Assembly (NCBI RefSeq): GCF_946221935.1 | Contig: NZ_CAMIGN010000004.1 | Span: 1 to 64,000 of the forward strand | DNA length: 64,000 bases | DNA from: an uncultured Corynebacterium sp. | GTDB taxonomy: Bacteria; Actinomycetota; Actinomycetes; Mycobacteriales; Mycobacteriaceae | Direction: 5' to 3' | Shown here: piece by piece, positions 24,847 through 34,187 of the stretch | Position numbering within the stretch: the stretch's first letter is position 1 | How the letters are laid out: every line of letters starts with the position of its first letter | Made by a program: the position numbers and the translations under genes | The notes under the pieces: model-generated | Told to the model about the DNA's origin: nothing | Seen by the model: only the letters and a program-made list of their open reading frames with translations | The model's database searches: none

Positions 24847-27489
24847 TTATAAGTTTACCCGGTGGTCCGGAGTGCCGGTTGGAAAGTCACTATCGGCACG
24901 ATGTTCACTGAGCAACGTCTGCCCCTTAACAATGACGGGCTCATGACCGACAACAACTTCCTCACCCATGACCCAAATCGGACCAACCTTGTGGTCGCCT
25001 TCCTCAACTACCAGCTCCACTTCACCGGGGCGGACTTCTACACGCAGACGCTCGCCATGCAGGGTGATGTGGTAAGTCAAAGATTCCCACTCATCCGGCA
25101 GGCGCGGATCAATCGTGTACTGCCCATAGAAATCACGGAAACCGCCGAAACCATGGGTCAGCGCCGTCCACGCGCCACCACACGAGGCGATATGTACACC
25201 GTCCGAGGCATTGTGGTGCAAGTCACCCATATCCACGAATAGACCGCGGTAGAAAAACTCCTCCGCTTTTTCTTTGTAACCCAGCTCTGCAGCGATGATG
25301 GATTGCACGACCGCAGAAAGGGTGGAATCACCCGTGGTCAGAATGTCGTAGTAGTCGTAGTCCGCACGCTTAACCTCCGTGGAGAAACGCTGCCCCTGTA
25401 GGAATAGCGCCAGCACCACGTCGGCCTGCTTGAGAATCTGATAGCGGTAGATCGTCAACGGGTGGTAGTGCAGCAGCAGCGGCCGCTTTGGCCCCACTTC
25501 CGGATCATCGAGATCCCAAATGCGGCGATGCAGGAACTGATCGTCCTGGGGGTTAACCTGCAACTCCTCGTTGAAAGGGATGTACATGCAATCAGCGGCC
25601 TTGCGCCACAAATCCACCTCGGCAACCGTGATGTTCTTCAGGTGCTGTAGGTTGCGATATTCCTCCGGTCGCTCTTCCCTCATCTGGCGCACCACTGCCG
25701 CCGCAACTTCCAGGTTGTACTGAGCCATCACGTTTGTGTACAGGTTGTTGTTCACCACGGTGGTGTACTCGTCCGGGCCGGTCACGGAGTGGATCTCGAA
25801 CTTGTCCTGTTGGCTGTTGAAGAAGCCAATGGACATCCAGAAGCGAGCAGTTTCCACCAGCAGGCTGATCCCCTGCTGCAACAAAAATTCTGTATCGCCG
25901 GTGGCGTAGACGTATTTCATCAGGGAAAACGCAATATCGGCATCGATGTGATACTGCGCGGTTCCCGCAGCGTAGTAGGCCGAGGACTCCTGGCCATTGA
26001 TGGTTCGCCAGGGGAAAAGCGCGCCATCGTGCGAGAGCTCCAGCGCACGCTGTTTGGCGGCAGGCAGCATGTCATAGCGGAAGCGCAGAGCATTTCGCGC
26101 CAGGTTGGGGTTGGTGTAGCACAGGAACGGCATGACGTAGATTTCCGTATCCCAGAAATAGTGTCCGCCGTAGCCGGAGCCGGTCATGCCCTTCGCCGGG
26201 ATTCCGTTGGTTTCCGCACGCGCAGAGGCCTGGATCAGTTGGAAGATATTCCAACGCACTGCCTGCTGCAGAGCAGGCTGCCCCTCAATGCGCACATCGG
26301 AGCGTTCCCAGAAGCGAGCAAGCCATTCGGCTTGGTTATCCATCAAGTTGCTAAAGCCCACCGATTTCGCACGGTTGATCGTACGCGCGCAGCGGAACGC
26401 GAGCTCCTGCGGGGCGACGTGGCGGGAAGAGTGATACGCCGTGTACTTCTCCAGGCGCATCTTCATGCCTTTCCTGCCGTTGAGGTGGTACGTTACGCGC
26501 GCAACGTCCTCTTCCACCTCCGTGGAAACCTCCACGCCGGTATCCATGCCCACGTCTGCATCATCTACAGGGTTATCGACTTCCAGAATGTGGTCCATGG
26601 ACACTGTGACGGTCATGCCCGAGTGGTTGATCTGGTAACCCAGCGTCGCGCGTTCTGGCTCTGTACTGGACTGGTACTTGGGGATGAAGACGCGATCCTG
26701 GAACTGCTCGCCCTTGCGCGGATCAAAGCCTTCTTCGCCCGCTACGCGGGCATTATTATCCGGGAACTCCCCCTGCCCATCCTCACGGTTCAGCAGCTGA
26801 GAGGAAACCACCACTGCGGCCGGTGCATCCAGCAGCTCGACTTCCAAGGACTGCAAAGCCAGGTGGCGCTCTTGGAAGCTCACCATGCGCTCGGAGGTCA
26901 CGCGCACATGCTTGCCACCTGGAGTGCGCCAGACCAAGCTGCGGCGCAACACACCTTCGCGGAAGTCCAGGCTGCGGTTGTATTCCATAACCTCCGCGTT
27001 GCCCAGGCGCAGCGGCTCGTCATCGATATACAGGCGCATGGCTTTGGCATCTGGCACAGAAACGATGCTCTGGCCTGTGCGCGCCAGACCGTAGGCATCC
27101 TCGGCATGCTCGATATCCCAGGTTTCATGCACTCCGTTGATGAAGGTGCCGTGGGTCTTGGAATCGCGCCCTTCCTCCGGGTTTCCGCGCAATCCCAGGT
27201 AGCCATTGGATAGCGCAAAGAGGGTCTCGGCAACGCCTAAATCCATGAAGTTGGGGCGCGTCTCGATCAGCGCCCACTCGTCGACCGGGTTGTTATCCCG
27301 ATCCACTGCCTCCAGCGGGTTCACAGCGCTGTGCTTCATGTCTGCGCGGAATCCCTCCGCACGCAGGTCGCCGCCGTCGATAGGGCGCTTAAAGCCGGTC
27401 TCTGCGCCTTCGCGCCGAGTAGCAAGGTAATCCTTTAGACGCTGGTCAGCAGGGGTGCGCTTGGTCTTTCTTTGGGCGTTGATTCCCAT
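24847..27489 (-). CDS. Glycoside hydrolase family 65 disaccharide phosphorylase
   Basis: 880 aa. GH65 enzymes split maltose, trehalose, kojibiose or similar alpha-glucosides with phosphate, releasing beta-glucose 1-phosphate. The N-terminal domain opens with 'LALSNGYLGLRGNPEEG'. The (alpha/alpha)6 barrel has 'GSGYGGHYFWDTEIYVMP' and the general acid E574 in 'VTGPDEYTTVVNNN'. The C-terminal 'HHNASDGVHIASCGGAWTAL' matches too. A 60-residue basic N-terminal extension precedes the first domain. The neighbouring phosphomutase gene consumes the product. Similar pairs occur in mycobacteria (Rv3400/Rv3401). The exact sugar cannot be told by eye. Confidence 0.92.
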   Translation of the reverse strand: MGINAQRKTKRTPADQRLKDYLATRREGAETGFKRPIDGGDLRAEGFRADMKHSAVNPLEAVDRDNNPVDEWALIETRPNFMDLGVAETLFALSNGYLGLRGNPEEGRDSKTHGTFINGVHETWDIEHAEDAYGLARTGQSIVSVPDAKAMRLYIDDEPLRLGNAEVMEYNRSLDFREGVLRRSLVWRTPGGKHVRVTSERMVSFQERHLALQSLEVELLDAPAAVVVSSQLLNREDGQGEFPDNNARVAGEEGFDPRKGEQFQDRVFIPKYQSSTEPERATLGYQINHSGMTVTVSMDHILEVDNPVDDADVGMDTGVEVSTEVEEDVARVTYHLNGRKGMKMRLEKYTAYHSSRHVAPQELAFRCARTINRAKSVGFSNLMDNQAEWLARFWERSDVRIEGQPALQQAVRWNIFQLIQASARAETNGIPAKGMTGSGYGGHYFWDTEIYVMPFLCYTNPNLARNALRFRYDMLPAAKQRALELSHDGALFPWRTINGQESSAYYAAGTAQYHIDADIAFSLMKYVYATGDTEFLLQQGISLLVETARFWMSIGFFNSQQDKFEIHSVTGPDEYTTVVNNNLYTNVMAQYNLEVAAAVVRQMREERPEEYRNLQHLKNITVAEVDLWRKAADCMYIPFNEELQVNPQDDQFLHRRIWDLDDPEVGPKRPLLLHYHPLTIYRYQILKQADVVLALFLQGQRFSTEVKRADYDYYDILTTGDSTLSAVVQSIIAAELGYKEKAEEFFYRGLFVDMGDLHHNASDGVHIASCGGAWTALTHGFGGFRDFYGQYTIDPRLPDEWESLTYHITLHGERLRVEVRPGEVELVVEEGDHKVGPIWVMGEEVVVGHEPVIVKGQTLLSEHRADSDFPTGTPDHRVNL

Positions 27490-27555
27490 GTTGTTCTGCG
27501 ATTCTCCGAGTCGTTAATTAAAAATTCTTTGGTTAAAGCGTCTCTTTGACGCGAT

Positions 27556-28314
27556 CTATCCCAGCAGATCCGCTAGATCGTCAACCACGATATCCGCACC
27601 GTGGTCACGCAGCGCCTCTGCACCAGCTCCGCGATCCACGCCAATGACCAGTCCGAACTGTCCCGCTTTTCCGCTGGCCACACCACTGGTGGCATCCTCT
27701 ACCACCACTGCATTCGAAGCGCTCGCGCCGAGCTGCTGCGCACCGTACAGGTACGTGTCTGGTGCGGGCTTACCCGGTAGCTCTTTTTCTGACGCCACCA
27801 CGCCATCCACTATCACTTCAAACCGATCGAGCAGCCCCGCTGCTTGCAGCACCGGACGCGCGTTCTTGGAGGAGGAAACAATAGCGATCTTTGGGGTCTT
27901 CTCCCCTGCTGTAGCGCGTTCCCGGATCGCATCGAGCAGCTGCACGGAGCCCTGGTAGGGCTGTACGCCTTCTTCCACCAGCTTCAGAAAGTCCTCGTTC
28001 TTCCGCGCACCCAAGCCGTGGATCGTATCCTCGTCCGCATTGTCCTCCGGGGTACCCGCCGGAAGCTCGATGTCTCTACTCGCCAGAAGTGCGGCTACCC
28101 CCTCGTCGCGGCGGCGTCCATCCAAGTAGTCGAAGTAATCCTGTTCGGTATATGGCCGCGCGCCTTTGGATTCCAAGAACGCGGTGAACATCCGTGCCCA
28201 CGCCTGGCGGTGGAGCTCGGCGGTGGGGGTGATCACGCCGTCGAGGTCGAAAAGTACGGCGTCAAAATCAAAAAGAGAGCGGTCGAGTGAACTCCCAAAG
28301 GTGGTGACAGACAA
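27556..28314 (-). CDS. pgmB: Beta-phosphoglucomutase (HAD family)
   Basis: About 252 aa. Converts beta-glucose 1-phosphate, the GH65 product, to glucose 6-phosphate. HAD motif I is 'VLFDLDGVITPTAELH' (nucleophile plus acid/base aspartates); 'IAIVSSSKNA' is motif II, and 'LPGKPAPDTYLYGAQQLG' with 'VVEDATSGVASG' gives motifs III-IV. Start chosen: TTG at 28314, 8 nt after AAGGAG; the frame is open upstream to 28416 with GTG and TTG codons but no ribosome site. It lies 66 bp upstream of the phosphorylase on the same strand, so the two should be co-transcribed. Confidence 0.9.
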   Translation of the reverse strand: MSVTTFGSSLDRSLFDFDAVLFDLDGVITPTAELHRQAWARMFTAFLESKGARPYTEQDYFDYLDGRRRDEGVAALLASRDIELPAGTPEDNADEDTIHGLGARKNEDFLKLVEEGVQPYQGSVQLLDAIRERATAGEKTPKIAIVSSSKNARPVLQAAGLLDRFEVIVDGVVASEKELPGKPAPDTYLYGAQQLGASASNAVVVEDATSGVASGKAGQFGLVIGVDRGAGAEALRDHGADIVVDDLADLLG

Positions 28315-28420
28315 GTCGGAGGCTCCTTCCGGGGCGCCTTGTTGTGCGTGCTTGTTGATGTCTATTTTTCGTGCGTCCACCAGTCTAGCCAGGGGATCGG
28401 ACACCTGTCCGGGCAAGGAA

Positions 28421-28454
28421 AACCGCCGGGTGAGGCGGGCTCACACCGGCGGTT
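28421..28454 (-). terminator. Rho-independent terminator of malate synthase
   Basis: AACCGCCGG and CCGGCGGTT pair over 9 bp, extended by TGAG/CTCA inside. On the minus strand the stem is followed by TTTTCC. It lies 15 nt past the malate synthase stop. Confidence 0.8.
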
Positions 28455-28468
28455 AGATCCGTATCGCT

Positions 28469-30664
28469 TTAGGCGATGCCGTTCTTTTCCTTGAACTCCA
28501 AACGACGGGCGTGCAGGATCGGCTCAGTGTAACCAGCCGGCTGCTCCAGACCCTTAAACACCAAATCCTTAGCAGCCTGGAAAGCCACCGACTCATCAAA
28601 GTTCGGAGCCATGTTGCGGTAGTTCGCGTCACCAGCGTTCTGCTCATCCACCTTCGCAGCCATACGCTGCAAAGACTCCAGAACCTGCTCCTCGTTCACC
28701 ACACCATGCTTCAACCAGTTAGCCAAGTGCTGGGAGTTAATACGGCAGGTAGCGCGATCCTCCATCAGATCGATGTCGTGGATATCCGGGATCTTGGAGC
28801 AACCCACACCCTGCTCCACCCAACGAACCACATAACCCAGAATGGACTGGGAGTTATTATCGATCTCCTCGGCGATCTCCTCCGCAGACCAGTCAGCGGA
28901 CTCCGCCACCGGAATGGTCAGGATGTCACCCAGCGTCTCACGACGACCCTCGGTACGCAGCTTGTCCTGCACCTCGAAAACATCCACCTCGTGGTAGTGG
29001 GTTGCGTGCAGGGTTGCACCCGTCGGGGACGGAACCCACGCAGTGGAAGCGCCCTCCTTCGGCTGGCCAATCTTCTGCGCCAGCATGTCAGCCATCAGCT
29101 CGGTCTTAGCCCACATGCCCTTACCGATCTGTGCCTTACCCGGCAGACCGTGCGCCAGACCAGCATCAACGTTATTGTCCTCGTATGCCAGCTTCCACGG
29201 TGCGGTCTGCAGGTCTGCCTTGCGCACCATCGGGCCTGCCAGCATGGAGGTGTGGATCTCATCACCAGTGCGGTCCAGGAAGCCGGTGTTAATAAACGCC
29301 AAGCGCTCCTTGACCTGCGCGATGCAGGCATCCAAGTTAGCGGTGGTGCGACGCTCCTCATCCATCACACCGACCTTCAGAGTGAAGCGCTCCAGCCCCA
29401 GCAGGTCCTCCACCGCACCGAACAGGTCGTTGGTGAACGCAACCTCGTCCGGGCCGTGCTGCTTCGGCTTCACGATGTAGATGGAACCGTTGCGGGAGTT
29501 ACGACGCGGGTTGTTCTCATCCAGACCCGGGATCGCAGCAGCGGAGGTGATGACGGCATCCATGATGCCCTCGAAGATCTCCTCGCCGTTCTGATCCAGG
29601 ATCGCCGGATTCTGCATCAGGTGACCAACGTTACGCACGAACAGCAGGGAACGGCCGTGCAGACGCAGCTCCTCACCATCGCGGGAGGTAAACACGCGAT
29701 CCTCGTTCAGCTTACGGGTGAAGGTTCGCCCCGACTTGGTAATAGTTTTTGTCAGATTACCAACATTTAGCCCAAGCCAGTTGCGATAACCCAGAGTTTT
29801 ATCCTCTGCATCCACAGCTGCCACTGAGTCTTCGAAATCGATAATTGTCGTCACTGCGGATTCAAGGTTCAGGTCCTTCACATCAGCCTTGTCAGTCTTG
29901 CCGATCGGGGACTCCGGATCGATCTGGATCTCGAAGTACAGGCCGTTGTTGCGGACCAGAATGCCGGATGGGTTGGACTCCTCACCGGCGTAGCCTGCAT
30001 AGACCTCCGGGTTGCGCAGGTGCACGTCGTTGCCGTCGATGGTGGCGGTGAACTGGCCGGACTCAACCGCGTACTTGGTGACGTCCTTGTGGGAGCCGGA
30101 CTCCAGGGGTACTACGCGGTCCAGGAACTCGCGGCCCCACTCGATGACCTTGTCGCCGCGAACCTTGTTGTAGCCGGTACCCTTTTCCTGGCCGTTCTCC
30201 TCGGAGATGGCGTCGGTGCCGTAGAGGGCGTCGTACAGAGAGCCCCAGCGGGCGTTCGCCGCGTTCAGCGCAAAGCGAGCGTTCAACGCCGAAATAACCA
30301 ACTGCGGGCCGGAAGTCTCTGCGATCTCGCTATCTATGTTCTGGGTCGTAATCTCGAACTCGCCCGGCTCGTCAACCAGGTAGCCGATCTCCTTCAGGAA
30401 CGCGGTGTACTCCTCCGGGTTCTGTGCACCCTTGTGGTCGGCGTACCAGGCATCCATCTTCTCCTGCAGCTCGTCGCGAGTGTTCAGCAGCTCGCGGTTA
30501 CGCGGGGTGTACTCCTCGACGATCTTGCCGAAGCCATCCCAGAACTTCTCCTGCTCCTCGGCGGAATCCTTGCCAATGACAGGAAGTACCTCGGTGTTCA
30601 CGAAGTCGTAAAGGGTCTTGGCAACCTGAAGGCCGCCGGCGGTTACACGCTCGGTCTGGGTCAT
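28469..30664 (-). CDS. glcB: Malate synthase G
   Basis: 731 aa. Joins glyoxylate and acetyl-CoA to malate, the second glyoxylate-shunt step. The length, the long single-chain N-terminus and 'TTIIDFEDSVAAVDAEDK', 'IYIVKPKQHGPDEVAFT' and 'GVMDEERRTTANLDACI' match the G isoform; the catalytic block near 'MEDRATCRINSQHLANWL' is present. GAGGAG precedes the ATG. Divergent from isocitrate lyase across a 500-bp control region, the same divergent arrangement as aceA/aceB in C. glutamicum. In that species the pair lies elsewhere on the chromosome. Confidence 0.97.
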   Translation of the reverse strand: MTQTERVTAGGLQVAKTLYDFVNTEVLPVIGKDSAEEQEKFWDGFGKIVEEYTPRNRELLNTRDELQEKMDAWYADHKGAQNPEEYTAFLKEIGYLVDEPGEFEITTQNIDSEIAETSGPQLVISALNARFALNAANARWGSLYDALYGTDAISEENGQEKGTGYNKVRGDKVIEWGREFLDRVVPLESGSHKDVTKYAVESGQFTATIDGNDVHLRNPEVYAGYAGEESNPSGILVRNNGLYFEIQIDPESPIGKTDKADVKDLNLESAVTTIIDFEDSVAAVDAEDKTLGYRNWLGLNVGNLTKTITKSGRTFTRKLNEDRVFTSRDGEELRLHGRSLLFVRNVGHLMQNPAILDQNGEEIFEGIMDAVITSAAAIPGLDENNPRRNSRNGSIYIVKPKQHGPDEVAFTNDLFGAVEDLLGLERFTLKVGVMDEERRTTANLDACIAQVKERLAFINTGFLDRTGDEIHTSMLAGPMVRKADLQTAPWKLAYEDNNVDAGLAHGLPGKAQIGKGMWAKTELMADMLAQKIGQPKEGASTAWVPSPTGATLHATHYHEVDVFEVQDKLRTEGRRETLGDILTIPVAESADWSAEEIAEEIDNNSQSILGYVVRWVEQGVGCSKIPDIHDIDLMEDRATCRINSQHLANWLKHGVVNEEQVLESLQRMAAKVDEQNAGDANYRNMAPNFDESVAFQAAKDLVFKGLEQPAGYTEPILHARRLEFKEKNGIA

Positions 30665-30723
30665 GGTGACTCCTCACTTATTGGTCGATCTACCTATTCA
30701 AAGGTCTCTACTCACAAAGACTA

Positions 30724-30739
30724 GGTGACTTCCCTCACC
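30724..30739. promoter_or_regulatory. GlxR/CRP-like site before malate synthase
   Basis: GGTGACTTCCCTCACC keeps the GTGA-N6-TCAC core of the cAMP-receptor-type consensus; the outer bases and one central base differ. It lies 60 nt upstream of the glcB ATG. GlxR binds the glyoxylate genes in C. glutamicum. Confidence 0.5.
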
Positions 30740-31047
30740 ATGGGCACGAAGTTGGTTATAGATCGCACTTTTCTCACCCCCACAGACGGGGACTTTCGGG
30801 CATGACTATTTCTCTTTTTCTTTTTGACGCCGCGTCTCATCCCGTGGCGCACCACACCTATAAGTCCAGCAAGAGAGCCAGATCACGTTCTAACCCTGGG
30901 GCGTCATTAAGAAACAGTAGGGAGAAAAACTTCACAAAATTAACAAAAAGAGTGACCACCCCCACACATAAATATCCGCCTGACCGGCATTGACGCGGTT
31001 ATTTGGGTTGGTACTCTCATAGGCAGAGACACGAAACGCAGACTTCA

Positions 31048-31065
31048 CCTAACGGTGACGTTAGG
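31048..31065. promoter_or_regulatory. Perfect palindrome upstream of aceA
   Basis: CCTAACG-gtga-CGTTAGG, 7-bp arms, about 100 nt before the aceA ATG. Operator candidate; the regulator is unknown. Confidence 0.5.
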
Positions 31066-31163
31066 CCTCCGAGTGTGCGAATCGCTGTCCCCCCCCGCCA
31101 GGAACCCCCGGGCAGGGACCAAGACATAACTCTCCCCTTAATTAGTAAGGAAGTGACCCCTAC

Positions 31164-32459
31164 ATGTCGAACGTCGGCAAGGCACGTACCGCTGAAGAAA
31201 TCCAGAAGGACTGGGACGAGAACCCCCGTTGGGCTAACGTCGAGCGCGATTACACCGCAGAGCAGGTCGCTGAGCTGCAGGGCACCGTTGTTGAAGAGCA
31301 CACCCTGGCACGCCGCGGCGCTGAGATCCTGTGGGAAGCAGTCAACAAGGATGACGATTCCTACATCAACGCTCTGGGCGCACTGACCGGTAACCAGGCT
31401 GTTCAGCAGGTCCGCGCAGGCCTGAAGGCTGTTTACCTGTCCGGTTGGCAGGTCGCTGGTGACGCCAACCTGTCCGGCCACACCTACCCCGACCAGTCCC
31501 TGTACCCGGCTAACTCTGTTCCGTCTGTTGTTCAGCGCATCAACAACGCGCTGTCCCGCGCTGACGAGATCGCTCGCGTTGAGGGCGACACCTCCGTTGA
31601 CAACTGGCTGGTTCCGATCGTTGCTGACGGCGAAGCTGGCTTCGGTGGCGCACTGAACGTTTACGAGCTGCAGAAGGCCATGATCAAGGCCGGCGCTGCA
31701 GGTACCCACTGGGAGGACCAGCTGGCCTCCGAGAAGAAGTGTGGCCACCTGGGCGGCAAGGTTCTGATCCCGACCCAGCAGCACATCCGTACCCTGAACT
31801 CCGCACGTCTAGCAGCTGACGTTGCCAACACCCCGACCCTGGTTGTTGCTCGTACCGACGCTGAGGCCGCTACCCTGCTGACCTCCGACGTTGACGATCG
31901 CGACAAGCCGTTCCTGACCGGCGGCCGCACCGCTGAGGGCTTCTACAACGTCCAGAACGGCATCGAGCCTTGCATCGCTCGTGCGAAGGCATACGCTCCG
32001 TACGCCGACCTGATCTGGATGGAGACCGGCACCCCGGACCTGGAGCTGGCTAAGAAGTTCGCTGAGGCCGTTCGCTCCGAGTTCCCGGATCAGCTGCTGG
32101 CTTACAACTGCTCCCCGTCCTTCAACTGGTCTGCACACCTGGACGACGACACCATCGCCAAGTTCCAGAACGAGCTGGGCGCAATGGGCTTCAAGTTCCA
32201 GTTCATCACCCTGGCTGGCTTCCACGCTCTGAACCACTCCATGTTCGACCTGGCTTACGGCTACGCCCGCAACCAGATGTCCGCTTTCGTGGAGCTGCAG
32301 AACCGCGAGTTCGCTTCCGCCAAGGAGCGCGGCTTCACCGCTGTGAAGCACCAGCGCGAGGTCGGTGCAGGCTACTTCGACAAGATTGCCACCACCGTCG
32401 ACCCGAACTCCTCCACCACCGCCCTGAAGGGCTCCACCGAGGAGGGCCAGTTCCACTAA
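31164..32459 (+). CDS. aceA: Isocitrate lyase
   Basis: 431 aa. Splits isocitrate to succinate and glyoxylate, first step of the glyoxylate shunt, needed for growth on acetate and fatty acids. Catalytic C193 in 'KKCGHLGGK'; 'SGWQVAGDANL', 'IVADGEAGFGG' and 'LAYNCSPSFNW' complete the site. Codon use is extreme (almost only CTG, GTT, ACC, AAG), a sign of very high expression. AAGGAAGTG lies about 12 nt before the ATG. A strong terminator follows. Confidence 0.98.
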   Translation: MSNVGKARTAEEIQKDWDENPRWANVERDYTAEQVAELQGTVVEEHTLARRGAEILWEAVNKDDDSYINALGALTGNQAVQQVRAGLKAVYLSGWQVAGDANLSGHTYPDQSLYPANSVPSVVQRINNALSRADEIARVEGDTSVDNWLVPIVADGEAGFGGALNVYELQKAMIKAGAAGTHWEDQLASEKKCGHLGGKVLIPTQQHIRTLNSARLAADVANTPTLVVARTDAEAATLLTSDVDDRDKPFLTGGRTAEGFYNVQNGIEPCIARAKAYAPYADLIWMETGTPDLELAKKFAEAVRSEFPDQLLAYNCSPSFNWSAHLDDDTIAKFQNELGAMGFKFQFITLAGFHALNHSMFDLAYGYARNQMSAFVELQNREFASAKERGFTAVKHQREVGAGYFDKIATTVDPNSSTTALKGSTEEGQFH

Positions 32460-32520
32460 GCCGCTTGCTCTCCAAGCGCTAGGAACTAGCTGCGCGGGCT
32501 TCTAGGCCTGTGACATGCTC

Positions 32521-32560
32521 AAACCCCGGTCAGCACGCAAGTGCTGGCCGGGGTTTCTTG
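32521..32560 (+). terminator. Rho-independent terminator of aceA
   Basis: CCCCGG-t-CAGCAC pairs with GTGCTG-g-CCGGGG around a GCAA tetraloop, followed by TTTCTTGTT. Strong stem, 61 nt past the stop. Confidence 0.85.
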
Positions 32561-32640
32561 TTCCAATCTAACTCGCATACTCACCTGGGCGTCTTACTTG
32601 AGACCCAGACCAGGCCGCGGGGAATATACTGGTGAACACC

Positions 32641-34170
32641 ATGGCCAAACGGACTGAACCAACACGAGGATCACAAAACAGAGGCGGCGGAAACTCCACC
32701 GCCGAGACAGGCGCAGAGCGCCCCTTTGTTGGTTCCCGCCTCCGCCAACTGCGCAAGGAACGCGGAATCTCCCAGGCACGCCTAGCCGAGATCCTGGACC
32801 TCTCCGCCAGCTACGTAAACCAGATCGAGCACGACGGACGCCCGCTAACCACCGCCGTGTTGGAGCGCATCACCGCTGCGTTCGGCATCGACCCAACCTT
32901 CTTCGCAGATCAAGATTCCACCCGCCTCCTTGCGGAAATCCAAGATGTCACCCTCGATCCGGAAATCAGCCCCACCCCGGCGGACGTCACCGAACTAGCC
33001 GCGCTTGTAAAAAACCACCCAGATCTCGCGCGTGCCTTCGTGGACCTCCACTCCCGCTACCGGAACGTCTCGGATACCCTCTCGCTGCTCACAGAGGAGC
33101 GTGTGCAGGGATCCGCCATCCTCTCGATCACTCCCAAAGGCGAACTTTTCGGCCGGGCCTCCGGGCCGGAAGCGTTCTCTATGCCACACGATGAAGTCCG
33201 CGACTTCTTCTACGCCAGGCAGAACTACATCGATGTTCTCGATGTGGCGGCGGAAAAGTTGGCGTCCAAAATAAACATCGGGGCGAACCAGATACACCAC
33301 ACCGAACAGATCATCGCCGAGCGCCTACAACAGGTACACCAAGTACAGGTGATTTACTCGCGAGACCTGGGCGACACGCAGCACAAGTTCGACCCGCAGA
33401 AAAAGACACTCCACGTGTCGTCGAAGATGCGCCCCGGGCAGATCGCGTTCCGGCTGGCCACAGAGTTGGCCTATCTGGAAGCGGGCACAACGATCGACTC
33501 GCTAGTGGAGCTGGGACATTTCCAATCCGAAGAATCCCGCGCGCTGGCGCGCCGTGGCTTAGCTAGCTATTATGCCGCCGCACTTCTGCTGCCCTACCGG
33601 CAGTTCCACAGCTCGGCCGAAGAATCGCGCTACGACCTCGAATTCCTCATGCGTGAATACGGCGTGGGCTACGAGACCGTCTGCCACCGTCTTTCCAGCT
33701 TGCAGCGCCCCAGCCTCCGTGGCGTGCCCTGGACCTTTGTGCGCGTGGACCGTGCGGGCAACATGTCCAAACGCCAGTCAGCGACAGGCCTACACCTATC
33801 GAACTCGGGTGGCACGTGCCCACTGTGGAATGTGTACGAGACGTTTAGCTACCCCGGAAAGATCATGCGGCAGATCGCGCAGATGCCCGACGGGCGGACC
33901 TATCTGTGGATCGCCCGCACCGTGAACCACCACCGCGCGGCCTGGGGGCAACCGGGGAAGATGTTCGCCATCGGTTTGGGCTGCGAGCTGCGGCACGCCG
34001 ACCGCACAGTGTATTCGGATGGGTTGGATCTGAAAGATACGTCCGCGGCAGTGCCGATCGGCTCCGGCTGCCGACTGTGTCCGCGCGATAACTGTCCGCA
34101 GCGCGCGTTTCCACCGATCCACCGCTCGTTGGAGATCGACCCGCACCGTTCGAGCGTGTCGCCGTACTAG
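32641..34170 (+). CDS. ramB: Transcriptional regulator RamB of acetate metabolism
   Basis: 509 aa. An N-terminal XRE helix-turn-helix (about 33-88: 'LRQLRKERGISQARLAEIL', 'SASYVNQIEHDGRPLT') is joined to a long ligand/zinc-type region. The family's C-terminal motifs 'GGTCPLWNVYETF', 'GLGCELRHADRTVYSDGLDL' and 'GSGCRLCPRDNCPQRAFP' carry conserved cysteines. RamB represses aceA/aceB and other acetate genes in C. glutamicum. It sits directly after aceA. ATG at 32641 follows TATACT by 10 nt, so the leader would be very short. A polar N-terminal extension of about 30 residues is unusual for the family. Confidence 0.94.
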   Translation: MAKRTEPTRGSQNRGGGNSTAETGAERPFVGSRLRQLRKERGISQARLAEILDLSASYVNQIEHDGRPLTTAVLERITAAFGIDPTFFADQDSTRLLAEIQDVTLDPEISPTPADVTELAALVKNHPDLARAFVDLHSRYRNVSDTLSLLTEERVQGSAILSITPKGELFGRASGPEAFSMPHDEVRDFFYARQNYIDVLDVAAEKLASKINIGANQIHHTEQIIAERLQQVHQVQVIYSRDLGDTQHKFDPQKKTLHVSSKMRPGQIAFRLATELAYLEAGTTIDSLVELGHFQSEESRALARRGLASYYAAALLLPYRQFHSSAEESRYDLEFLMREYGVGYETVCHRLSSLQRPSLRGVPWTFVRVDRAGNMSKRQSATGLHLSNSGGTCPLWNVYETFSYPGKIMRQIAQMPDGRTYLWIARTVNHHRAAWGQPGKMFAIGLGCELRHADRTVYSDGLDLKDTSAAVPIGSGCRLCPRDNCPQRAFPPIHRSLEIDPHRSSVSPY

Positions 34171-34187
34171 CTCGTGCCCCTACAGCG

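Larger units (their letters stand above)
30665..31163. promoter_or_regulatory. Shared control region of glcB and aceA
   Basis: 499 bp between divergent starts. Besides the two sites listed separately it holds an imperfect RamA-like pair (ACCCCCA at 30776-30782 and CGGGGA at 30787-30792), two GGCGTCA boxes (30825-30831 and 30900-30906) and C-rich tracts near 31090-31110. No gene is supported. Confidence 0.6.

Noticed and set aside
25789..27213. 474-codon frame antisense to the GH65 gene
   Set aside because: Shadow of the phosphorylase; no ribosome site and no domain.
28511..29770. 419-codon frame antisense to malate synthase
   Set aside because: Shadow caused by codon bias of a highly expressed gene.
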